Assembly: GCA_963680875.1 (NCBI GenBank)
Contig: OY804580.1
Location: 94,579,353-94,643,352, forward strand
Length of the DNA stretch: 64,000 bases
Direction: 5' to 3'
Origin: Bathymodiolus brooksi
Taxonomy: Eukaryota > Mollusca > Bivalvia > Mytilida > Modiolidae
Shown here in pieces: positions 53,949 through 64,000 of the stretch. A program made the position numbers and the translations under genes. Position 1 is the stretch's first letter, and every line of letters begins with the position of its first letter. The notes beneath the pieces are model-generated. The model saw only the letters and a program-made list of their open reading frames with translations, was not told the DNA's origin and made no database searches.

Positions 53949-55964
53949 AGAAACACGTGGTTGTGTGACTCTGAGTGAACTTGATGAATGTTATTACAGA
54001 AACACGTGGTGTATGACTCTGAGTGAACTTGATGAATGTTATTACAGAAACACGTGGTGTGTGACTCTGAATGAACTTGATGAAGGTTATTATAGAAACA
54101 CGTGGTGTGTAACTCTGAGTGAACTTGATGAATGTTATTACAGAAACACGTGGTGTGTGACTCTGAGTGAACTTGATGAATGTTATTACAGAAACACGTG
54201 GTGTGTGACTCTGAATGAACTTGATGAAGGTTATTACAGAAACACGTGGTGTGTGACTCTGAGTGAACTTGATGAAGGTTATTACAGAAACACGTGGTGT
54301 GTGACTATGAGTGAACTTGATGAATGTTATTACAGAAACACGTGGTGTGTGACTCTGAGTGAACTTGATGAATGTTATGACAGAAACACGTGGTGTGTGA
54401 CTCTGAGTGAACTTGATGAATGTTATTACAGAAACACGTGGTGTGTGACTCTGAATGAACTTGATGAAGGTTATTTTAGAAACACGTGGTGTGTGACTCT
54501 GAGTGAACTTGATGAATGTTATTACAGAAACACGTGGTGTGTGACTCTGAGTGAACTTGATGAATGTTATTACAGAAACACGTGGTGTGTGATTCTGAGC
54601 AAACTTGATGAATGTTATTACAGAAACACGTGGTGTGTGACTCTGAGTGAACTTGATGAATGCTATTACAGAAACACGTGATGTGTGACTCTGAGTGAAC
54701 TTGATGAATGTTATTATAGAAACACGTGGTGTGTGACTCTGAGTGAACTTGATGAATGTTATTACAGAAACACGTGGTGTGTGACTCTGAGTGAACTTGA
54801 TGAATGTTATTACAGAAACACGTGGTGTGTGACTCTGAGTGAACTTGATGAATGTTATTACAGAAACACGTGGTGTGTGATTCTGAGCGAACTTGATGAA
54901 TGTTACTACAGAAACACGTGGTGTGTGACTCTGAGTGAACTTGATGAATGTTATTACAGAAACACGTGGTGTGTGACTCTGAGTGAACTTGATGAATGTT
55001 ATTACAGAAACACGTGGTGTGTGACTCTGAATGAACTTGATGAAGGTTATTACAGAAACACGTGGTGTGTGACTCTGAGTGAACTTGATGAAGGTTATTA
55101 CAGATACACGTGGTGTGTGACTATGAGTGAACTTGATGAATGTTATTACAGAAACACGTGGTGTGTGACTCTGAGTGAACTTGATGAATGTTATTACAGA
55201 AACACGTGGTGTGTGACTCTGAGTGAACTTGATGAATGTTATTACAGAAACACGTGGTGTGTGACTCTTGAGTGAACTTGATGAATGTTATTATAGAAAC
55301 ACGTGGTGTGTGACTCTGAGTGAACTTGATGAATGTTATTACAGAAACACGTGGTGTGTGACTCTGAGTGAACTTGATGAAGTTTATTACAGAAACACGT
55401 GGTGTGTGACTCATAGCGAAGTTGATGAATGTTATTACAGAAACACGTGGAGTGTGACTCTGAGTCAACTTGATGAATGTTATTACAGAAACACGTGGTG
55501 TGTGACTCTGAGCGAACTTGATGAATGTTATTACAGAAACACGTGGTGTGTGACTCTGAGTGAACTTGATGAATGTTATTACAGAAACACGTGGTGTGTG
55601 ACTCTGAGCGAACTTGATGAATGTTATTACAGAAACATGTGGTGTGTGACTCTGAGTGAACTTGATGAATGTTATTACAGAAACACGTGGTGTTTGACTC
55701 TGAGTGAACTTGATGAATATCATTACAGAAACACGTGGTGTGTGACTCTGAGTGAACTTGATGAATGTTATTACAGAAACACGTGGTGTGTGACTGAGTG
55801 AACGTGATGAATGTTATTACAGAAACACGTGGTGTGTGATTCTGAGCGAACTTGATGAATGTTATTACAGAAACACGTGGTGTGTGACTCTGAGTGAACT
55901 TGATGAATGTTATGACAGAAACACGTGGTGTGTGACTCTGAGTAAACTTGATGAAGGTTATTAC
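53949..55964 (+). repeat. Family II variant HOR, 2,016 bp
   Basis: One monomer longer than the 1,969-bp unit and with an altered first third (extra GAATGAAC and GAAGG/ACTATGAG monomers, no class A 49-mer before the GGTTATTTTAG monomer). Collinear with 25788-27145 at 28,161 bp and sharing AGATACACG (55102). V cassette at 55268-55801. Confidence 0.87.
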
Positions 55965-58900
55965 AGAAACACGTGGTTGTGTGACTCTGAGTGAACTTGA
56001 TGAATGTTATTACAGAAACACGTGGTGTATGACTCTGAGTGAACTTGATGAATGTTATTACAGAAACACGTGGTGTGTGACTCTGAATGAACTTGATGAA
56101 GGTTATTATAGAAACACGTGGTGTGTAACTCTGAGTGAACTTGATGAATGTTATTACAGAAACACGTGGTGTGTGACTCTGAGTGAACTTGATAAATGTT
56201 ATTACAGAAACACGTGGTGTGTGACTCTGAGTGAACTTGATGAATGTTATTACAGAAACACGTGGTATGTGATTCTGAGCGAACTTGATGAATGTTACTA
56301 CAGAAACACGTGGTGTGTGACTCTGAGTGAACTTGATGAAGGTTATTGCAGAAACACGTGGTGTGTGACTCTGAGTGAACTTGATGAATGTTATTACAGA
56401 AACACGTGGTGTGTGACTCTGAATGAACTTGATGAAGGTTATTACAGAAACACGTGGTGTGTGACTCTGAGTGAACTTGATGAAGGTTATTACAGAAACA
56501 CGTGGTGTGTGACTATGAGTGAACTTGATGAATGTTATTACAGAAACACGTGGTGTGTGACTCTGAGTGAACTTGATGAATGTTATGACAGAAACACGTG
56601 GTGTGTGACTCTGAGTGAACTTGATGAATGTTATTACAGAAACACGTGGTGTGTGACTCTTGAGTGAACTTGATGAAGGTTATTATAGAAACACGTGGTG
56701 TGTGACTCTGAGTGAACTTGATGAATGTTATTACAGAAACACGTGGTGTATGACTCTGAGTGAACTTGATGAATGTTATTACAGAAACACGTGGTGTGTG
56801 ACTCTGAATGAACTTGATGAAGGTTATTACAGAAACACGTGGTGTGTGACTCTGAGTGAACTTGATGAATGTTATTACAGAAACACGTGGTGTGTGATTC
56901 TGAGCAAACTTGATGAATGTTATTACAGAAACACGTGGTGTTTGACTCTGAGTGAACTTGATGAATGCTATTACAGAAACACGTGATGTGTGACTCTGAG
57001 TGAACTTGATGAATGTTATTATAGAAACACGTGGTGTGTGACTCTGAGTGAACTTGATGAATGTTATTACAGAAACACATGGTGTGTGACTCTGAGTGAA
57101 CTTGATGAATGTTATTACAGAAACACGTGGTGTGTGACTCTGAGTGAACTTGATGAATGTTATTACAGAAACACGTGGTGTGTGATTCTGAGCGAACTTG
57201 GTGAATGTTACTACAGAAACACGTGGTGTGTGACTCTGAGTGAACTTGATGAATGTTATTACAGAAACACGTGGTGTGTGACTCTGAGTGAACTTGATGA
57301 ATGTTATTACAGAAACACGTGGTGTGTGACTCTGAATGAACTTGATGAAGGTTATTACAGAAACACGTGGTGTGTGACTCTGAGTGAACTTGAAGGTTAT
57401 TACAGAAACACGTGGTGTGTGACTATGAGTGAACTTGATGAATGTTATTACAGAAACACGTGGTGTGTGACTCTGAGTGAACTTGATGAATGTTATTACA
57501 GAAACACGTGGTGTGTGACTCTGAGTGAACTTGATGAATGTTATTACAGAAACACGTGGTGTGTGACTCTTGAGTGAACTTGATGAATGTTATTATAGAA
57601 ACACGTGGTGTGTGACTCTGAGTGAACTTGATGAATGTTATTACAGAAACACGTGGTGTGTGACTCTGAGTGAACTTGATGAAGTTTATTACAGAAACAC
57701 GTGGTGTGTGACTCTGAGCGAAGTTGATGAATGTTATTACAGAAACACGTGGAGTGTGACTCTGAGTCAACTTGATGAATGTTATTACAGAAACACGTGG
57801 TGTGTGACTCTGAGCGAACTTGATGAATGTTATTACAGAAACACGTGGTGTGTGACTCTGAGTGAACTTGATGAATGTTATTACAGAAACACGTGGTGTG
57901 TGACTCTGAGCGAACTTGATGAATGTTATTACAGAAACATGTGGTGTGTGACTCTGAGTGAACTTGATGAATGTTATTACAGAAACACGTGGTGTTTGAC
58001 TCTGAGTGAACTTGATGAATATCATTACAGAAACACGTGGTGTGTGACTCTGAGTGAACTTGATGAATGTTATTACAGAAACACGTGGTGTGTGACTGAG
58101 TGAACGTGATGAATGTTATTACAGAAACACGTGGTGTGTGATTCTGAGCGAACTTGATGAATGTTATTACAGAAACACGTGGTGTGTGACTCTGAGTGAA
58201 CTTGATGAATGTTATTACAGAAACACGTGGTGTGTGACTCTGAATGAACTTGATGAAGGTTATTACAGAAACACGTGGTGTGTGACTCTGAGTGAACTTG
58301 ATGAAGGTTATTACAGAAACACGTGGTGTGTGACTATGAGTGAACTTGATGAATGTTATTACAGAAACACGTGGTGTGTGACTCTGAGTGAACTTGATGA
58401 ATGTTATTACAGAAACACGTGGTGTGTGACTCTGAGTGAACTTGATGAATGTTATTACAGAAACACGTGGTGTGTGACTCTTGAGTGAACTTGATGAATG
58501 TTATTATAGAAACACGTGGTGTGTGACTCTGAGTGAACTTGATGAATGTTATTACAGAAACACGTGGTGTGTGACTCTGAGTGAACTTGATGAAGTTTAT
58601 TACAGAAACACGTGGTGTGTGACTCATAGCGAAGTTGATGAATGTTATTACAGAAACACGTGGAGTGTTACTCTGAGTCAACTTGATGAATGTTATTACA
58701 GAAACACGTGGTGTGTGACTCTGAGCGAACTTGATGAATGTTATTACAGAAACACGTGGTGTGTGACTCTGAGTGAACTTGATGAATGTTATTACAGAAA
58801 CACGTGGTGTGTGACTCTGAGCGAACTTGATGAATGTTATTACAGAAACATGTGGTGTGTGACTCTGAGTGAACTTGATGAATGTTATTACAGAAACACG

Positions 58901-59177
58901 TGGTGTTTGACTCTGAGTGAACTTGATGAATATCATTACAGAAACACGTGGTGTGTGACTCTGAGTGAACTTGATGAATGTTATTACAGAAACACGTGGT
59001 GTGTGACTGAGTGAACGTGATGAATGTTATTACAGAAACACGTGGTGTGTGATTCTGAGCGAACTTGATGAATGTTATTACAGAAACACGTGGTGTGTGA
59101 CTCTGAGTGAACTTGATGAATGTTATGACAGAAACACGTGGTGTGTGACTCTGAGTAAACTTGATGAAGGTTATTAC
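55965..59177 (+). repeat. Family II long HOR, 3,213 bp, distal copy
   Basis: Matches 20606-23818 at a constant 35,359 bp over its full length, with the 45-mer near 57391 and V cassettes at 57570 and 58481. Private changes include GATAAATG near 56192, GTGTTTGAC near 56940 and GAGTGTTAC near 58666. Confidence 0.87.
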
Positions 59178-61527
59178 AGAAACACGTGGTTGTGTGACTC
59201 TGAGTGAACTTGATGAATGTTATTACAGAAACACGTGGTGTGTGACTCTGAGTGAACTTGATGAATGTTATTACAGAAACACGTGGTGTGTGACTCTGAA
59301 TGAACTTGATGAAGGTTATTATAGAAACACGTGGTGTGTAACTCTGAGTGAACTTGATGAATGTTATTACAGAAACACGTGGTGTGTGACTCTGAGTGAA
59401 CTTGATGAATGTTATTACAGAAACACGTTGTGTGTGACTCTGAGTGAACTTGATGAATGTTATTACAGAAACACGTGGTATGTGATTCTGAGCGAACTTG
59501 ATGAATGTTACTACAGAAACACGTGGTGTGTGACTCTGAGTGAACTTGATGAAGGTTATTACAGAAACACGTGGTGTGTGACTCTGAGTGAACTTGATGA
59601 ATGTTATTACAGAAACACGTGGTGTGTGACTCTGAATGAACTTGATGAAGGTTATTACAGAAACACGTGGTGTGTGACTCTGAGTGAACTTGATGAAGGT
59701 TATTACAGAAACACGTGGTGTGTGACTATGAGTGAACTTGATGAATGTTATTACAGAAACACGTGGTGTGTGACTCTGAGTGAACTTGATGAATGTTATG
59801 ACAGAAACACGTGGTGTGTGACTCTGAGTGAACTTGATGAATGTTATTACAGAAACACGTGGTGTGTGACTCTTGAGTGAACTTGATGAAGGTTATTATA
59901 GAAACACGTGGTGTGTGACTCTGAGTGAACTTGATGAATGTTATTGCAGAAACACGTGGTGTATGACTCTGAGTGAACTTGATGAATGTTATTACAGAAA
60001 CACGTGGTGTGTGACTCTGAATGAACTTGATGAAGGTTATTATAGAAACACGTGGTGTGTGACTCTGAGTGAACTTGATGAATGTTATTACAGAAACACG
60101 TGGTGTGTGACTCTGAGTGAACTTGATGAATGTTATTACAGAAACACGTGGTGTGTGATTCTGAGCAAACTTGATGAATGTTATTACAGAAACACGTGGT
60201 GTGTGACTCTGAGTGAACTTGATGAATGCTATTACAGAAACACGTGATGTGTGACTCTGAGTGAACTTGATGAATGTTATTATAGAAACACGTGGTGTGT
60301 GACTCTGAGTGAACTTGATGAATGTTATTACAGAAACACATGGTGTGTGACTCTGAGTGAACTTGATGAATGTTATTACAGAAACACGTGGTGTGTGACT
60401 CTGAGTGAACTTGATGAATGTTATTACAGAAACACGTGGTGTGTGATTCTGAGCGAACTTGGTGAATGTTACTACAGAAACACGTGGTGTGTGACTCTGA
60501 GTGAACTTGATGAATGTTATTACAGAAACACGTGGTGTGTGACTCTGAGTGAACTTGATGAATGTTATTACAGAAACACGTGGTGTGTGACTCTGAATGA
60601 ACTTGATGAAGGTTATTACAGAAACACGTGGTGTGTGACTCTGAGTGAACTTGAAGGTTATTACAGAAACACGTGGTGTGTGACTATGAGTGAACTTGAT
60701 GAATGTTATTACAGAAACACGTGGTGTGTGACTCTGAGTGAACTTGATGAATGTTATTACAGAAACACGTGGTGTGTGACTCTGAGTGAACTTGATGAAT
60801 GTTATTACAGAAACACGTGGTGTGTGACTCTTGAGTGAACTTGATGAATGTTATTATAGAAACACGTGGTGTGTGACTCTGAGTGAACTTGATGAATGTT
60901 ATTACAGAAACACGTGGTGTGTGACTCTGAGTGAACTTGATGAAGTTTATTACAGAAACACGTGGTGTGTGACTCTGAGCGAAGTTGATGAATGTTATTA
61001 CAGAAACACGTGGAGTGTGACTCTGAGTCAACTTGATGAATGTTATTACAGAAACACGTGGTGTGTGACTCTGAGCGAACTTGATGAATGTTATTACAGA
61101 AACACGTGGTGTGTGACTCTGAGTGAACTTGATGAATGTTATTACAGAAACACGTGGTGTGTGACTCTGAGCGAACTTGATGAATGTTATTACAGAAACA
61201 TGTGGTGTGTGACTCTGAGTGAACTTGATGAATGTTATTACAGAAACACGTGGTGTTTGACTCTGAGTGAACTTGATGAATATCATTACAGAAACACGTG
61301 GTGTGTGACTCTGAGTGAACTTGATAAATGTTATTACAGAAACACGTGGTGTGTGACTGAGTGAACGTGATGAATGTTATTACAGAAACACGTGGTGTGT
61401 GATTCTGAGCGAACTTGATGAATGTTATTACAGAAACACGTGGTGTGTGACTCTGAGTGAACTTGATGAATGCTATGACAGAAACACGTGGTGTGTGACT
61501 CTGAGTAAACTTGATGAAGGTTATTAC
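59178..61527 (+). repeat. Family II HOR, 2,350 bp (second V cassette lost)
   Basis: Tandem partial copy of 55965-59177 (offset 3,213, then 3,261 bp). It carries a class A 49-mer, a stop monomer (about 60245), the 45-mer (about 60651) and one V cassette (60831-61364). The linker and second V cassette present in the preceding unit are missing. GATAAATG occurs near 61323. Confidence 0.85.
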
Positions 61528-64000
61528 AGAAACACGTGGTTGTGTGACTCTGAGTGAACTTGATGAATGTTATTACAGAAACACGTGGTGTATGACTCTG
61601 AGTGAACTTGATGAATGTTATTACAGAAACACGTGGTGTGTGACTCTGAATGAACTTGATGAAGGTTATTATAGAAACACGTGGTGTGTGACTCTGAGTG
61701 AACTTGATGAATGTTATTACAGAAACACGTGGTGTGTGACTCTGAGTGAACTTGATGAATATTATTACAGAAACACGTGGTGTGTGACTCTGAGCGAACT
61801 TGATGAATGTTATTACAGAAACACGTGGTGTGTGACTCTCAGTGAACTTGATGAAGGTTATTACAGAAACACGTGGTGTGTGACTCTGAGTGAACTTGAT
61901 GAATGCTATTACAGAAACACGTGGTGTATGACTCTGAGTGAACTTGATGAATGTTATTACAGAAACACGTGGTGTGTGACTCTGAATGAACTTGATGAAG
62001 GTTATTATAGAAACACGTGGTGTGTGACTATGAGTGAACTTGATGAATGTTATTACAGAAACACATGGTGTGTGACTCTGAGTGAACTTGATGAATGTTA
62101 TTACAGAAACACGTGGTGTGTGACTGAGTGAACTTGATGAATGTTATTACAGAAACACGTGGTGTGTGACTCTGAGCGAACTTGATGAATGTTATTACAG
62201 AAACACGTGGTGTGTGACTCTGAGCGAACTTGATGAATGTTATTACAGAAACACGTGGTGTGTGACTCTGAGCGAACTTGGTGAATGTTATTACAGAAAC
62301 ACGTGGTGTGTGACTCTGAGTGAACTTGATGAATGTTATTACAGAAACACGTGGTGTTTGAATCTGAGCGAACTTGATGAATGTCATTACAGAAACACGT
62401 GGTGTGTGACTCTGAGTGAACTTGATGAATGTTATTACAGAAACACGTGGTGTGTGACTGAGTGAACTTGATGAATGTTATTACAGAAACACGTAGTGTG
62501 TGATTCTGAGCGAACTTAATGAATGTTATTACAGAAACACGTGGTGTGTGACTCTGAATGAACTTGATGAAGGTTATTACAGAAACACGTGGTGTGTGAC
62601 TCTGAGTGAACTTGATGAAGGTTATTACAGAAACACGTGGTGTGTGACTATGAGTGAACTTGATGAATGTTATTACAGAAACACGTGGTGTGTGACTCTG
62701 AGTGAACTTGATGAATATTATTACAGAAACACGTGGTGTGTGACTCTGAGTGAACTTGAAGAATGTTATTACAGAAACACGTGGTGTGTGACTCTTGAGT
62801 GAACTTGATGAAGGTTATTATAGAAACACGTGGTGTGTGACTCTGGGTGAACTTGATGAATGTTATTACAGAAACACGTGGTGTGTGACTCTGAGCGAAC
62901 TTGATGAATGTTATTACAGAAACACGTGGTGTGTGACTCTGAGTGAACTTGATGAATGTTATTACAGAAACACGTGGTGTTTGACTCTGAGTGAACTTGA
63001 TGAATATCATTACAGAAACACGTGGTTTGTGACTCTGAGTGAACTTGATGAATGTTATTACAGAAACACGTGGTGTGTGACTGAGTGAACTTGATGAATG
63101 TTATTACAGAAACACGTGGTGTGTGATTCTGAGCGAACTTGATGAATGTTATTACAGAAACACGTGGTGTGTGACTCTGAGTGAACTTGATGAATATTAT
63201 GACAGAAACACGTGGTGTGTGACTCTGAATGAACTTGATGAAGGTTATTATAGAAACACGTGGTGTGTGACTCTGAGTGAACTTGATGAATGTTATTACA
63301 GAAACACGTGGTGTGTGACTCTGAGTGAACTTGATGAATGTTATTACAGAAACACGTGGTGTGTGACTCTGAGCGAACTTGATGAATGTTATTACAGAAA
63401 CACGTGGTGTATGACTCTGACTGAACTTGATGAAGGTTATTACAGAAACACGTGGTGTGTGACTCTGAGTGAACTTGATGAATGTTATTACAGAAACACG
63501 TGGTGTATGACTCTGAGTGAACTTGATGAATGTTATTACAGAAACACGTGGTGTGTGACTCTGAATGAACTTGATGAAGGTTATTATAGAAACACGTGGT
63601 GTGTGACTATGAGTGAACTTGATGAATGTTATTACAGAAACACATGGTGTGTGACTCTGAGTGAACTTGATGAATGTTATTACAGAAACACGTGGTGTGT
63701 GACTCTGAGCGAACTTGATGAATGTTATTACAGAAACACGTGGTGTGTGACTCTGAGTGAACTTGATGAATGTTATTACAGAAACACGTGGTGTGTGACT
63801 CTGAGTGAACTTGATGAATGTTATTACAGAAACACGTGGTGTGTGACTCTGAGTGAACTTGATGAATGTTATTACAGAAACACGTGGTGTGTGACTCTGA
63901 GTGAACTTGATGAATGTTATTACAGAAACACGTGGTGTGTGACTCTGAGTGAACTTGATGAATGCTATTACAGAAACACGTGGTGTGTGACTCTGAGTGA
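61528..64000 (+). repeat. Mixed right-hand tail of the array
   Basis: Begins with the last class B 49-mer, then leaves family II. The stretch 62500-62870 repeats the family I markers CTTGAAGAATG (about 62757) and CTCTGGGTG (about 62842). A CACGTA monomer sits near 62494, and the GAATC variant near 62361 matches the one near 163. From about 63.65 kb to the end the monomers are mostly plain consensus, and the last one is cut after 29 bp. No end of the array is visible. Confidence 0.83.

Larger units (their letters stand above)
1..64000 (+). repeat. 48-bp tandem satellite array filling the whole window
   Basis: Seen directly: a 48-bp unit (clean copy at 1-48) repeats head to tail from the first to the last base with no inversion and no foreign sequence. 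Length bookkeeping gives 1,334 complete monomers plus a 29-bp partial one at the right end. About 1,207 are exactly 48 bp; the rest are 45, 46, 49 or 54 bp. The plus strand is G-rich (13 G to 6 C per unit) and has a short alternating GT run just after the CACGTG motif. No stretch over 300 bp holds anything but this satellite. Arrays of this size, with nested higher-order periodicity, are typical of eukaryotic heterochromatin (established knowledge). Species and chromosomal location cannot be inferred. The window starts and ends inside the array. Confidence 0.99.

Noticed and set aside
1..64000. CRISPR array
   Set aside because: Direct repeats abut with no unique spacers, no leader and no cas genes; the whole unit repeats.
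1..64000. Telomeric repeat, CENP-B box, rDNA spacer or tRNA-derived repeat
   Set aside because: The 48-bp unit contains no TTAGGG/TTTAGGG tracts, no match to the CENP-B box core as I know it, and no tRNA A/B box pair or rRNA segment.
1..64000. Transposon or retroelement embedded in the array
   Set aside because: Phase bookkeeping closes on monomers alone; there is no room for any insert, terminal repeat or target-site duplication.
1..64000. Bacterial or viral repeat-rich locus
   Set aside because: No ribosome binding sites, operons, replication or capsid genes; 64 kb of pure short-monomer HOR satellite is characteristic of eukaryotic heterochromatin.

Overview
The whole 64-kb window is one uninterrupted head-to-tail satellite array. 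I see no gene, RNA gene, transposon or unique sequence in it. The monomer is 48 bp (reference copy: positions 1-48; 13 G, 6 C, 14 A, 15 T, about 40% G+C). Every copy lies in the same orientation. Summing the length variants I found (55 monomers of 46 bp, 64 of 49 bp, 7 of 45 bp, one of 54 bp) gives 63,971 = 48 x 1,334 - 61. That means exactly 1,334 complete monomers followed by a 29-bp partial one at 63,972-64,000; the sum closes with no remainder. Both window edges cut through the array, so its true length is unknown. Such an array points to a eukaryotic chromosome (centromeric, pericentromeric, subtelomeric or other heterochromatin) from a long-read assembly. I cannot name the species or a known satellite family.

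The monomers carry marker variants arranged in nested higher-order repeats (HORs). Approximate layout: 1-2.44 kb, heterogeneous edge-like monomers; 2.45-9.5 kb, two copies of a 3.4-3.7 kb HOR; 9.3-18.9 kb, three copies (the last partial) of a ~3.5 kb HOR rich in CACGTA (TAG) monomers (family I); 18.9-27.1 kb, family II HORs built from an 11-monomer 'V cassette' and a TTG-insertion monomer; 27.0-37.1 kb, a near-identical second copy of 15.0-24.85 kb, covering both families; 33.1-61.5 kb, family II amplified with periods of 1,969, 3,165/3,213, 4,030 and 5,134 bp; 61.5-64.0 kb, a mixed tail that returns to family I monomers and shares a private variant with the first 300 bp.

The 48-bp period is a multiple of three, and the consensus has no stop in one forward frame (RNTWCVTLSELDECYY repeated) and two reverse frames. 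Long open frames are therefore automatic and are not evidence of genes. They are broken by frameshifting monomers and by TAG/TGA monomers at HOR-periodic positions.

The main biological signals are a CACGTG (E-box/G-box) motif in nearly every monomer, which is also the consensus's only CpG; C-to-T decay products at that CpG; replication-slippage indels frozen into HORs; and a clear record of unequal exchange.
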